Numbered from the stretch's first letter, positions 8,698-22,080 are shown. The stretch is DNA of 64,000 nucleotides from Corylus avellana (GCF_901000735.1 NC_081548.1:4340001-4404000); one strand, 5' to 3'. Translations and numbers: made by a program. Notes: a model not told the origin generated them from the letters alone.

Positions 8698-11600
8698 AGG
8701 TAGGCTCCACCGCTCCATAAAGGTTCCTCTCACAATAGTCTGCTCTGAGGTGGAGGAAAACAATAGAAAATAGTTTACGCAAATGAGAATACAACATTTT
8801 TTCTTAGTCAACCGAAAATATTTTTCAAGTTTACTAATATTTTTACGCTGCACCAAACACACAAAAATTAAGAAAACCTTTTTCGAAAAATATTTTACAC
8901 CGAAACAAATAGACTAGTTTTCATCAATGGGTTTCAAAAGAGCTTAAAACAAAAAATTCTGCTTCTCAATCAAAGGAAAATACGAGAAGACAATCTTCTT
9001 CTAGCCAGCAAGCACTCTTCATGAAGAAAACTCTCGAGTTCAATTAATATTTTAAAATTTTGCATCCTAACTTGCAACAATAGATGCCGTCCAAATCCAA
9101 CTGCCACGAGCAAATTAAACCTCTTTGTAATCTCGAGCAGAAGCAAAAGAAAACCATTAATTTTTATTTTTTTAAACTTCACTGAAAATCTCTGAATTTT
9201 CACCCGTTTTAAAATATTATTTTTCAATTTCAAAATCTCTCAATTTAATTTCTTAAATTTTTAATTGCTCTCAATTTGAACCTCTCTGATTTAACAGTTA
9301 ACTTTTAACAGCAAACCCTAAAAAGGCTAAAATACCCATAATTTTATTTTTATTTTTTTTTAAAAAAAAAAGACTACGCAGATCTACCGTGACCCATGGT
9401 GGGTCTCTGGCCAGAGACCCACATTGGTCACAAGCCAGAGACCCGGGTGTATCCCGGCCAGAATTTTTTTATTTTATTTTTTTATTTTTTTAATTTGAAA
9501 GTAAGAGTAAATTTGGAACTTTCAAAAAAAGTCAGGGGTAAACATCATTATTTCACTTTTAATGTTTTAAAAGTGAAGTTTTTCCTTTTTTGTTTTTTTA
9601 TTAATGGTTAAATACCTTTTTGCCCCATGTAATTTAAAAACTTTATTTATTATCTCTAGGATTTAATTTTTATCACAGAAAGTACCTCTTATTTACATAA
9701 AAACAGAGATGATACCTCTATCTAAATTCCATTCAAAATTTGACGAAAAACCACATTAGCACCATTAAAAAATTAATACATGTCCATATACCTAATTAAA
9801 AATAAAAAATAATTTTTTTAGATTAAAAAATTGAAATTTGAAGGTAGTCATAGCCACTCCTTTGGCCATGGAGTGACCAGCCACCCCTCATCTAGCCGGA
9901 TTGGAGGTGGTTTCACAAACCCAATGGGGGTGGCCGAGCCAACCCCAAATTCGGCCACCCCTATTTTGCTTCTTGAATGTGGTTCGACCACTCCCAAATG
10001 GCCAAAAGTGCCCAATATATATTTTTTAATTAAATTAAATTATTTTAATGTTTTTAATTTAAAAAAATTATTTTTTATTTTTAATTAGATATATGGACAC
10101 ATGTCAATTTTTTTAATGATGCTGACGTGGCTTTCCGTTAAGTTTTAAACGGAAGTACCATCTCCGTACCCTTTTTATTAATCCTAGTTTTTCATGGAAT
10201 TGAATTAAGTTATTTTATGATCCAAAACCAGGAATTTTGTTGGTAAAACTCATTAAACCTGCTTTAATGGCTGTGGAAGCCATAGAATAGAAGCATATTT
10301 AAACCTCTAGGATATATTCCACAACTGGGGCTGAAACTATGAAAAGACATCTTAGGGTTTGTTTAAAAAATTGGAAGAACAAAAAGAAACAAGCAGAAGA
10401 CAATCACAAAGAAATATAGTGAAAAGAACTCAGGATTTGGCTGCCATATTTACATTCACCTACTTCCTGTCTTGAAGTAATTCTTGGTTACAGCTGATGA
10501 TGTGCTAGTTTAAACTTTACAAAAACAGGTTCCATAAAACCCAACTCAAGATCATAAAGACTATGAACAAAGATTTCAAAAATTTTGTGGAAATGATATT
10601 AATGGACATGAGAGAGGATTAAAGATAGGCATCAGGCAGAAACTCATGGAGTAAATGAGATATCCAGATGACACTTCCATCTGGAAAGTATACCTGTTTT
10701 TTGGCAGTCCCCTTTGCAGTATCCAACAGCCATTTTATCTTTCGAAAAGTGTTTTGAGCAGTTTTGGGGAAGACAAAGCCGCCACAGATTTAAACTGCAA
10801 CAACAAAGATTTCATTAGAGAAAAGGAAATTCTAAAAAGTATAATATGTTTTAAACTAATCCTTCAAGATCAGTCATGAAAGCCAAGAACAAAATGCAGG
10901 TCCAAAGGAACTCTATAACAAAGCATGCATGAGTTTTTCTGTGTATTTTGTTCTATTTGTTTGTTACCTTCTGTTGCCTATACTTCATGCGTATGACACT
11001 CAGAGAACAACCGTTGGTGTTCAACTGTAAAGCTTGTATAGCAAGAACTATGGTTTTCAAATCTGATGCCTTGTAAGAGGTATAGTGTTCTAGAGTTGGA
11101 TTCTGCCAGACGCATAAACAAGGTCATATTTCCAGCATATAACTTAGTACACAATAAGTAAACAGATTAAAGGAGAAATTGCGAACCCATGGGTTGTTTG
11201 ACTGATCTAAAGTCCATCTGGCAAGAAATACAGCCGATGCAGCTATGGCAGAGGGAAGGAAATTCAGAAAGCCATAGTCAATTAACGTTGATTCGGCTAG
11301 ATAGTTCGCCAAGTACTCCAGTTCTAGACTAGGGATCTGCAAATTTTCATTTACATACGTAAAAATTAGGTTTTACTATTCCGAAAATCCAAATCTAATG
11401 CGCATAGCATTTCCCAAACCAAGGCTAGGGATGACTGAATCCAATTATGTTACCTTGTAAGAAGCTTGTGCTGCTCGAAGAAATCGCCTGAAAACAGGAA
11501 ATCTTAAAAATGCATTATGAATTTGAAAAAACATACTGAAATTATCAGGAATATTGATGCCAACATCTAATAAGCAAAGTACCTTAGAAAAGTTTTTGTG

Positions 11601-11885
11601 GTGGGGGAAAATAGTTGATAGCCCAAATATTTCAATACTTGAATCTCCAGCTCCAATACCTGCCAATACTTTGATTAGGAAGGCAAAGATTTTGGCAGGT
11701 GAAGAATAGGAAACGTTGAGAATATTTCTAATACTGAAAGTGGTTTTCAACCTGCTAGCAATTCTGATACTTAAAAGATCATCTCTTCATCAGTCACATT
11801 GGATTGGAATATCTAAATCTCTATGAAACTTTAAAACTATGACCAGGCCATAAAAGTGAAGCAACTAGACATCTTTAGAATTAAA
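8698..11885. repeat. Copy 2 of the duplicated block (empty-site form)
   Basis: Equivalent to 3253-8597 without the 2148 bp retroelement: the pre-insertion sequence CGAAACAAATAGAC is intact at 8901-8914. This copy runs on without a break into the rest of the cyclin gene, so it is the copy joined to exons 1-6. Confidence 0.93.
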
Positions 11886-14800
11886 ATGACTATGAAAGTA
11901 CGCCTTAAATTAGGATCTCTATAGACATTTCCTGGAAACAAATCATTTTCATCCCTTCTATTTAAGTGCAAGGTAATTTTTCATGACCTCTTTAAGTAAT
12001 GATCTCAAGCATGCCATCATTGATGCATATTTTCCAAATAGCTAAGTTCTACAGATTTAATTTCAATAACCTAGTATACTCTATTACCATTTCAGAAAAT
12101 CTAGCCTCCAATGTGTCAGAAGAATTATGTAATCACCAAAAAGAAGCTCATTAAATATGGCAAATAAGAAATTTGGGATTGATTCCAAGTTCTAGCCAAA
12201 ATGGAATCCACAATGTCTTTTCCCCTTTTCTCCCGCTATCTCTCTTTCCTTTTCTTTTCCCTCTCCAAATTGGCCAACTCCGTCCAGCCATTGCAGCATT
12301 TCGGCATTATAAGATGAAATGTACTCAGATAAATGTATTGGAAAATAAAACTTATTCTATTCGGAGAAAATAATAATCCACACGGGAAAAAAGAAAACTA
12401 AAATGAACAAATACATTAATTTGTTAGGTAGTACTGATAATGACGCAAAACAATGATGTCTAGATAAAGACATAACTCTCGATGGTAGATACGTTATATT
12501 ATAATTGTTCAACATGCATCGAACAATATCGTTCACTTCATCATTAAATCGTTCCCATCATTGTTTGATTTTTATGAGTAAAGCATTCTATGGGACAATA
12601 AAAAGGACTAGGACACACCTCCTCTCTAGTGTAAGTATTTCCTGTGATGAGGCAGAACTCTTCCACATGCAGTGCATGGCCTTCTTCATATTTCCTTTAA
12701 ACCACAACGAGACGAATCACATTCAGCGGATACTATGAGCTGAAAATTTCATTTTGATAAGCTGGAACTTCTAAGCTTAAAATCAATTAGAAGAAATAGT
12801 AATTGACAATATAATCATTTCAAGTAAACGAGGCTCTCCTAGTAAAGGAAAAGATGCTGAACAAGAAATCTTTAACAAAGTTATTTTAATGGGAAAAATG
12901 CAGTTTACCCCCCTGAAGTTTCAGGGGTTTTTCAATTTTAACCCCAAAGTTCAAAAATTGGCAATCTACCCCCTGAAGTTTCAAAAATTGACAATTTGAA
13001 CCTTCTGTTTAATTTTTCCGTTAAATTGAACGGAAATTTTTTTAAAAAAGCCTGAGGGCAATGATGTAATTTCATAGATTTCCGTCTATTTTGACGAAAA
13101 AATTAAACGGAGGGTTTAAATTGCCAATTTTTGAAATTTTAGGGGGGTAGATTGCCAATTTTTGAACTTTGGGGTTAAAATTGAAAAATCCCTAAAACTT
13201 CAGGGGGGTAAACTGCATTTTTCCCTATTTTAATTCTGTCACCTTAAAAATTTATTTCTTTCCTCACCTAGATATCTTATAAATCATGATAATTCGCATT
13301 ATTCAAATTATTTCCATCCATCTCCTACCAAAAAAAAGTCCTCTTTGCCAATTTAGGCAAAACTTAAAGAACAGAAATGTTACAAAATCTTTCAATCTTT
13401 ACATAATAGCGTCTGATTAAAACCAAAATTCAATTTATTAAAAAAAAAAAAAAAACGAAAGGAAGAAGAAGTTTCAAGTCCTACTATAATTAAAGACTAG
13501 TCTAAAATTTTGACTATGAATAGTCATGCAGTTAACTCTGCTATGGATAAAGGAGCTTACGAAGCAAGTAGCATGCAGGTGATGCCAAGAAGTTGAAGTC
13601 TTTGTCTTTCAATGCAATTTCCAGACAAAAACCAGTCAATGAGATAAATTGTGAGGTAAAGTGTATTGGACGCCAACTGATATCCCTCAGATACCTGAAA
13701 CACTAACATTTATTAGAGCAAAGAGCATAATAGAGTATTGCGCCACTAAATAGCCATCAAGAAAACCTTATACATCCGCTTAGTTACAGAAATGGAAGCA
13801 GACACTAAAGAAACATTCATTTCACATCGTTTATAATTTTAATCGATCAAATAGTGCACAGTGAATGTGAATTTAACTTCCAAAAAATAATACCGAAAGG
13901 ACAACATTAACTGTATAGCAGCAAGAAGACCAAAAAAATGGATGTAAGTTTTATTAGAAACAGCTCCGATATGTGACAATCTTTGACACCACACAACAAT
14001 GTGCAGTGAAGTCTAGACCAAATTTGCCATTTTACTCAATAATACGTTGATGATGATCTTTAACATAAGCATCATAATGTGTTGCATAAACTATTAATGT
14101 CAAGACACACTCTAAAATAATACATCTTTTAACCCCAATATGTGAAAGACCATTTTTACTATATCTCCTAGCTGGTAGAAAGAAGGAGCTCAGACAAGAA
14201 TTATTTAGAGATGTTGTCAGCAAGGGGAGTGCAGAAGGAATGGAGGCTGCACAATAGCCTCGTAGAATATTGCCTTCCTCAGCAGTAAACCGAGGGATGT
14301 GAGCATGGCAGCCCAGCAATTATGGGTTATGATAGAAATTCAACGGCAACAATCTGGGTCAATATCAGTCTAGCCGATAAGGAAGAAGATGGCAATCTCA
14401 TTTGAGTAGGATTTGATCTCCATAAGAGTGATGAAGCAAGAGACAAGGCCTTAGGGAAAAGGAAGAAAACAAGAATCCACATGCTATTAGGGAAAGAACA
14501 CTAGCATTAGCTGAAGGCTCTGATACCATAAAAAAACTTATAATAAAATGAAATAAATAAATAAATAATAGAAAAAATGCAAAATTAGTCTCTATGGTTT
14601 ACCTGGTTTGCAATTAATTTCATGTGGTATCAAAATAAATTCAGAGGTCCCTAATGTATGCCAAAAAAATAATTTACTTCCTACAATCAAATTTCGCCCA
14701 CTGATTTAACAGATTCCAATAGTTTGACACGTCGGAGTCAATAAAATTGTGACACGTATCCTATTTAAGTCAGTGTTACACTAACATAATATGTTAAGTC

Positions 14801-17800
14801 AAATGACAAAATTTGACTGTAGGAAGTAAATTGTTTTTTTAGCATACCTAAGGGACGTCCGAGTTCATTTTGATATTATAGGAAGCTAATTGTAAATTAA
14901 GTAAACCACAAATGATTTTGCGCTTTTTCCATAAAGAAATAGTAGCAAAAATAGAAAATGAAGATGACATTTTTGGATCCGGAACCTCTCCAATCCAAAA
15001 TGGACGAGAGAGTATCCAGTTAATGGCCAAAATTTCTTATAAGAAATCCAAGGGCCACAAGTAGGACACTTGTGCTTGTAATAAAAAAAAATAATGAACT
15101 ATTATTTAAAGTTTAAAAAAAAATAACAAAAAACTAGTTATCCAATTAATGCCACAGGGGTGGCCGGACCACCCCATTTTTGCCCTAGGGGGTGGCTGGC
15201 CACCCCATTTTTATCCACCAGGGTGGCCCTTGGGGGTGGTTCGGCCACCCCAAGGGCCAAATGAAAACAAAAAAATTTTATAGCGATGGCCTTTAGGGGT
15301 GGCCAAACCACCCCCAAGGGCCATGGGGGTGGTTCGGCCACCCCCCAAGGGCTAGTCTAGGGTGGCCGAAGTGACCCCCGTGGCCCTTGGGGGTGGTTCG
15401 GCCACCCCCAAGGCAAACCCAATTTTTTTTTTCATTTGGGTTCGGCCCTTGGAGGGTGCAGTGGCTAAATCAGAGAGTGGCCTTGGGGTGGTCACCCCCC
15501 AGTGCTGGCCACCATAAATTTTTTTTTTTTTTTCATTTGGCCCTTGTGGGTGGCCGAACCACCCCCAAGGGCCACCGGGGTGGCCAAAGCCAACCCGGGG
15601 TGGTCCGGCCACCCCTATGGCAAGAATGGGGATGACTATTTTTTTTTTAAAAAAAAAAATTATTTTAAAAACTTTAAGTAATATATATATATTTTTTTTA
15701 TTGGGAAGACACATGGCACATTTGTGGTCCTAGGATTTCTTTAAAGAAATCCTAGCCGTTAAGTGGATACCCTCCAGTCCAAAATGGACGGGAGAGGATC
15801 CTTTTCCGAGATTTTTGGGGCCTACATTTATCACTAGGGAAGAGCTCAAAAGAGCTACATCTTGCTCTTATTTCTCGATCAGATTTACAATACAAAAGGC
15901 TCCTACTTATAGGAGATTTGGGATAGGTGAAGATCATACAAGTATGGTAGGTGGAGATCGTATCAAATCAAATTTGAAAACAATCAAATCTAAAATCAAT
16001 TACAATCACATTTGAATACCATCAAATCTAATCATATATTCTAATAGTTGGCCAAAGAAAAACTAAAATTACATCGAGATGGTTGGCTAAGGTTGTTATG
16101 CAACAGTAAAAGACAACATTAATTTCAAGATGAATAGAATAAAAGAATTTGGTTCTAATCAAACAAGGCCAATGATGCTCTAAATGGCCATCAAATATCA
16201 ATGGCATCTGGTTGCAGCTCTCTAAATGCAAACAGATCTATAGGAATCATCCCATATGCAAATATGGGTCTCAATTAACATTTTCCAACAAAGAACAATA
16301 AAGTAAAACAAAATTTATCACTTAATAGATTACTAATCAAATAATCATAGGATCCAAAGAAAGGAGAAGATTTTTTTATCATATCTTTGCCATGATGTGA
16401 CCGCTGAGTGTTAGGGGCATATCGAAGGAGAAGCTACAGTGTAACCTCAATCACAATTAATCAAACAGAAAAATAAACTATAAAGGCGAATCCTAATATA
16501 GAAACATTATTGTTGCCGTAAACATTTGACCAAGCTAGATCAACTAGTCAACAACGATGAAATTCACATTGAAACCAATAAAAACAAGTTTTAGATAGCT
16601 ATGATAAAAACTGACCATGAAGCACAAAACTATAGAAAGTTGGGGATGCCTTCAATGACACAGTATGCACTTAAGTTTAAGACACGAAAGTCATCATCAA
16701 TAACTTCATAAACTACAACCTTGGAATTTGTACTTAACAAAAGCATGTGTATTTAGACCACTCAAATAAAAGGCCTCAGGTAATGACATGATGCTAACCT
16801 CTACAAGCCAATCAACAAGCATCCCTCGCATACTTTGAGTAATATCTTGCTGTATTGTTTCCATGAAATGAGGACATGGTCTTCGAGCAAGCTGTAGAAC
16901 AAATGATTACACCATAAATAAGCATCAGGTATACTTTTAATGATCAGAACAACCACAACAATAAGTAGAAGTGCATACATTATATGCATTCTAAGCTTCA
17001 TTACCTAGTTTTGATATGAGGTAGTTACTCATATTATCCTAAGTTTAGCAAGTCATGTATTTCATAGTATATTTCGTTAGGATTAACTGTAGCTATCCAC
17101 TCTTAACCATGTAGTCAATCGCAATATCCACCATAAACTATAAAGTATTACAATTAACATCCTAATTCGGGATTAGTATGCAATATCCACCCCACAATCC
17201 AAATAAGTATCAAAATTAACAAATTGATAGGCAAATTGAGTGGTGGGTCGTGCTTAGTGTATATTAATTTGCAATATTTTACCTCATCTTACTCATTAAT
17301 TTGAAAAACTTTAACAGTAATTTAGACAGTGGAGTGCACATTGCAAACTAATTCCAAATTGAGTATTAGGTGTAACATTAAAATTTAGAATGGACGTTAC
17401 AAATGGCCCCATAGCTAAAACTAACCCTTTATCTTCTCCCTTCTTTGGAGACATTTTCTAACCAACCAAGTTAATTAAGTCCTAATATAACAAATCCCAA
17501 ATATAATAAATGGCAGTGATTAAAAGGGAGAACAGAGTATTGTACAAATGAAAGAAATGTATATGTAACACAAACCTCAACAACACGTAAATTGCTATAT
17601 ATATCAGGGGCATAGACACTGCATAATTGAGGTTCCTTGAGATCCGCATCAATGTCAATAATGTCCAGATTGCTTGATATTGTCATATCACCAGAAAGGC
17701 CACCTTTGACTGATATGAGCATTTAAACAAAAATGTCATTTTGTTTTTGCTTTAGACAATTATATATAACAAAATAAAATATAAATATTACTTTTAACAA

Positions 17801-19723
17801 ACAATTTGTTCTTGTAAGGTCATGATTCAAGTATCACCTTCACACTTGATATGAAAACATATGCGTTAAGTTTGTTAACATACAATTGAAAATTAAATGG
17901 TTGGCTCTATAACTTGAAATATACATAATATGGCAAAAGAAAAGGCTTGCAAGTAACATTAGTATATGGTGATAGCAGAACACAGACTTATCACCCTCAA
18001 CAAAATTCTCTACTAAGTGGGTTAGCCTTGCTATGGATGACAAAAATTACATGATGGTAAGAACATTGTAAAGAAAAAATGAAAAATGTTGGGAGAAAAA
18101 AAATTTCACGCAATTCTTTCTCACAAATCAGGTTCACAATCCAATACTACTCCTTGTTGTAGATTAAATTGATTCAGTATTATAGTTAGTTATCAGTGAA
18201 GTTCTCCCCAAAGGGTCCATGCTTACTTTGAGACCTTGAAACTTCAGATGACCAGCTATAACCATATAACCTTGATGAATTTAAGAGGTTACCTATAAAA
18301 CTTGAAGTTGTGCACTTGTTTAAGCACTTAGTTTTGATTTAATAGTTCTTAATATATAAATGTTGTGTATTTTTTAAGTATGCTCTATGTTCATTGTTAC
18401 TATTGCCTAAGGCCACTTTTCATATAAAAGTAAACAAATGGATATTTAAATTGTAAAATCAGCTTAGGTGAAGCTTTAAGAGCTTATTAGCCATTTGAGC
18501 TTCTCCACTTAGTGACTACGGTTAGATTTAGTTCTTCATTGCAGTTCTTGGTCAATATCATGAATTTTATGCTTCATTATTAGACATTATTTATTTATTT
18601 TTTTTGGTATACAGATTTTTTTTTTTTTTTTTTTGTAAAATCTGTGTACAAGTCTAATTTCAAAACACTAATGCGTGAATACACAAGACTCCCAAAGAGA
18701 TAGATCTCTTCTTGAATTTTACCCAATTTGTGACTAATTAACAATTCATGTGTATGGCATAGTTATCATGCATATATGTAAGAAGCCAAAATAGACAACA
18801 GCGAAAAAATAACCTTTCTTTGGAGGAAATTGAGGTTGTGAAGGCATTCCAAAACTCTGATTTTCAAGCCGATGATCATCTATGTCACACTCCCTTATGG
18901 TACTTAACTGAAGAGATACCATTTCTTCCAAATCAATTGAACTTATAACTTCTTTAGATTTAGATTCTATTTTCACTGTTTCTTGAAGAATCTTTGTTTC
19001 TGAAGCAGCTTGAAACAGTGGGGCTTCTAGAGCAACTGAAGGTGCCACTTTGCAAACCTTAACCTGACCTTTTCTAGTGGGCTTGTTGATCTTCGCCTGA
19101 CATTCAGTGGAACAAAAGAAAGCGAACTCAGGTTCTCAAGTAAATTAAAGCTTTTGGCAAATCATTAAACTACCTGCCAAATCTCTCGACATGTTATACA
19201 TTTTCAAGTGAGTAGAATGTTTAAAGTGATTATCATGAAATTTGTACTCAATACACTATCAACTACTGAAGGAATTCAAAATGGATTTTTTTTTCTCGCT
19301 CAAAATTCACCAAACATTCAAGCTGCCCAACTCAGAAATAAAAATGGATAATGTAAGTTTGTTGTTCCTTCTTTGGAAAATTTACAAGAAGATGAGAACA
19401 GAGATCATGAAGAAAATATTGACCTGGATTTTAGCTTCATTCAAGCAGTTCCCTTGTGAGCATTTGCAACAAAAGTTGCCAACATCTTGAAGCACAGCCC
19501 TCCTCCTGCGCTTACAACAACATGCATTATTGGGAGCATTGTTGTTGTTCTCTTCCAAGTCTCTGCTGTTTGGATTTCCTTGCAAAGTTCGCTTGTGATT
19601 TTTTTGTATAGGAGCTTTTAAAGGGAGCCGTTGTCCACATGCACGCAACGCAGCCGATCTTGCGCGTGTTAACGGAACAGTAACCTCTCCACCCTTGGCA
19701 GTAACCAGATTTTCTTTCCTCAT
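10735..19723 (-). CDS. CYCA2: A2-type cyclin (CYCA2-like), 491 aa, 11 coding exons
   Basis: This is the regulatory subunit that activates CDKs in S, G2 and M phase; plant CYCA2s also restrain endoreduplication and act in stomatal and vascular divisions. Exons (minus strand): 19424-19723, 18814-19096, 17576-17709, 16799-16891, 13561-13694, 12619-12694, 11583-11659, 11454-11487, 11187-11336, 10968-11102, 10735-10794. The sum is 1476 bp, and all junctions are GT-AG with matching phases. Landmarks are the start MRKENLVTAKGG, a destruction box RAVLQDVGN for APC/C turnover (about residue 80), the cyclin box MRGMLVDWLVE, and the C-terminal fold with LARWTLDQSNNPW. The start at 19723 was chosen because MRKEN opens the family. 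Oddities: the conserved EEYKL is GYQLA, and KYEEICAPR is KYEEGHALH. The intron between exons 4 and 5 is 3.1 kb and full of MITEs. Exons 7-11 also appear at 7447-8371. Confidence 0.9.
12891..13225. mobile_element. Mutator-like MITE, 335 bp
   Basis: Long terminal inverted repeats (GGGAAAAATGCAGTTTACCC at one end and its complement at the other) and a perfect 9 bp target duplication, TATTTTAAT (12882-12890 and 13226-13234). A 9 bp duplication is the Mutator-superfamily signature. No coding capacity. The element lies in the cyclin intron between exons 5 and 6. Confidence 0.92.
14571..14930. mobile_element. TIR MITE, about 360 bp
   Basis: Inverted ends GAAAAAATGCAAAATTAGTC and GGAAAAAGCGCAAAATCAT (complement of the right end), with long inner arms such as GGAAGTAAATTGTTTTTTTAGC. 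The element is non-coding. I could not fix a clean target duplication. It lies in the long intron between cyclin exons 4 and 5. Confidence 0.75.
14975..15801. mobile_element. Non-autonomous TIR element rich in GGTGGCC palindromes, about 827 bp
   Basis: Both ends carry GGATCC followed by inverted arms. The left has CCAAAATGGACGAGAGAGTA and the right complement has CCATTTTGGACTGGAGGGTA, and both arms then enter TTTCTT..AAGAAAT stems. The centre is a dense series of GGTGGCC/GGCCACCCC words that can fold back repeatedly. No protein is supported, and the long frames here are artefacts of the repeat. The element sits in the cyclin intron between exons 4 and 5. Confidence 0.75.
15802..16046 (-). repeat. 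Copia-type LTR fragment, minus orientation
   Basis: On the minus strand it begins TATTAGAATATATGATT at 16046 and reads through a TATAAGTAGGAGCC box. It resembles the start of the LTR at 3853, but at lower identity. No partner LTR, PBS or PPT is visible, so it is a solo or truncated LTR. It abuts the GGTGGCC element. Confidence 0.6.
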
Positions 19724-19783
19724 GTTTAAATCTCTCAGAGAAGAACAGCTCAAAGCATTAGATTGGAATTATATGAACAAATC

Positions 19784-22080
19784 CTGCAACAAATAAACAA
19801 ATAAATGGAAAGTAAATTTGAGAACAAGCTGTGCAGGCAATTAGTCTGCAGAAAAACAGATGAGAAACAAAGAACTTCTATTAATCATGCCAATAACAAG
19901 AGTTATTACGTAGAATATGTCCCACATGCAATGTAGACATTCCTAAGAAGAAGATATTAGGGGTATGTTGTGAATGCAACTTCAAAGAAGAACCCCTTTA
20001 GTCCTAACTTGTGATAAGCAACTGCATCGAAGTGTTATCAAGTTCCTAATTGATCTTCCCTTGCAGTTGCATCATGCAATTTATACGTTAAACTGATACT
20101 AAAGGTCAGACATATATAAAATTTAACAACTATATGTTTATAAGCCTAATTTTGGCTGCTGAAAAATATATTTTAAATTCCATTAAGAGTCGAGTTCCTA
20201 ATTAAACTGGGAGGATCATCAAATCGCTGATTCTTCATGGCAATAGAGAACAATAGAAAATATTAGCTCTAATTACGTAGAAGATTTAGCATGAAAAAAA
20301 AAAAAAAAACAAAAAACCAACAACAACAACAAAGTTCCATTAATGATCGACGTATGTTAAAATCTTAGAAAATATATCAAGTGTTATGGGTTCAACTCAA
20401 CTCAACTATGCCCGGTGGTTTGGAATTGACTAGCTGAAATAAGGCAAACCACCTTTGTTGAAAATGGCCTTCATCCCAGATAATTGGGGACAACCATAGG
20501 AATCATTCTCACTACAACCCTATCTAAGGCCATGCATCCCTCTTCACTACTACATTATGTCTCCTGGGTTTGCTTCAAGACATTTGATTATACTTAAATG
20601 TTCTTTCTTCTTTTCAAAATCATAGAAGGAAACCTTTCTTCTTTTAAGATAACTTGATGAAACAGGTTTCAGACACAATAAGAACAACATGGTATATAAA
20701 CAAATAAGAGCGTCAAACAGCTTCACACACAATAAAGACAACATAGTATATAACATATAAAAACTTGACCTGAACTTTTCAATATTCATGCAGAATAGCA
20801 GAATGCGGAGGACCAAGTTATGAAAAATGCAAGAAAATCTTAGGCACGAGCATAGAAATATTGGAAAGAAACCATTACGCTTGATTTGGTTGATGGGTCA
20901 ATGTGTATGAAATAATAATAAATAAATGAAAAAAAAAAAAAAAAAAAAAGGTAAGAAAAGTTGAACCTTGAGTTTAAAAACAAAGCACAGAACAAAACCC
21001 ACAAAATTTGCATCATACAAAATAGTGCAACTTCTTTGTCTTATCCTAAAAATTCTCAGCACCCAAGAAAAAAACCAAGCTAAGGAAACGCATAGAAAAC
21101 GATATTTTCTCTTGCAAATCTAATTTCCAATTCCTCGCGATTTTTTTTTATCAGTAATTCGAATTTTATTAGAAGCGCAGGAGCGCAACCAGGGAGTGTA
21201 CGCCATTTCTTAACGATTGACCATTTTCTGGGCTGAGAAAATGCCAAAAAGAAAAAGAAAAAGAGAGAAGTAAATCCATACGCCTTCTGTTCTTTTGTTG
21301 TACTTTTTGCTTCCAAAAAATCAAAACCATGAACAGAAGTATGATCCCAACGAAAATGAAAATTCAACCCATTTAAGTCTGACTGTGGCATCAGCTTTAC
21401 TGATTTTAAAAATCTCTGTTTCATTCATTCCAGATATTTCAAGAAAACAAAAAATAAATTCAAGATTCAAAACTTTCAAATTATTTTCTTTTCCCACCTT
21501 TTCTCTCAACAAAACAGAGCATCCATGACCCAGAACCTCAAGATTCTGATAAAATACAACAAACCCACTAAACCCTAGACGATCTATGAGAAATAAAACA
21601 AAAGCACAAAAAATTCAAAATTCGAATTTTTTTTTTTTTTTTTAAAGAAAAAGCACATACACCAAAATTCAGAAGAGTACAAAAAAGTATGGTAACAAGA
21701 AAAATGAAAACTCAACCCATATAAGTCTAATTGTTGGGTCAGGTTTGCTAAATTGGAAATTTTCCGTTTCCTGAGTCCCAAATATGTCAAACAATAAATA
21801 ATTCCAAGATTCAAAACTTTTGACTTCCTTTCTTCTCCCACATTTTCTCACCAACAAACAGAGGCTCCACGCCCAGAACTTCAAGTATCTGACAAACTAC
21901 AACAAACCCACTAACCCCTAGTCTGTCTCTGATGAAACAAACCACAAATCAGCAAAAAAAAAAAAGGAAAAAAGAAATTAGAAACAAGAAAAGCACGTAC
22001 ACTAAAAAAATAATAATAATAAAACAAAAAACATCTATAAATTTTCGTATATGTTTATGCATTAAAGAATCAAATTTTAC
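19784..22080 (-). other. Cyclin 5'-UTR intron (2.3 kb) with an internal duplication
   Basis: The donor GATTCAG|GTAAAA lies at 22081/22080 and the acceptor TTGCAG|GATTTG at 19784/19783, both on the minus strand, upstream of the ATG. Inside, about 21305-21600 and 21655-21950 are diverged copies of each other. Shared words include AAATGAAAA.TCAACCCAT, AAGATTCAAAACTTT and ACAACAAACCCACTAA. The exon structure is inferred from splice signals, not from transcripts. Confidence 0.6.

Noticed and set aside
8549..8862. Two frames spanning the N run
   Set aside because: They cross 100 unknown bases and have no real coding support.
15352..15714. Gly/Pro-rich frames on both strands
   Set aside because: They come from the GGTGGCC/GGCCACC palindromic repeats of a TIR element.
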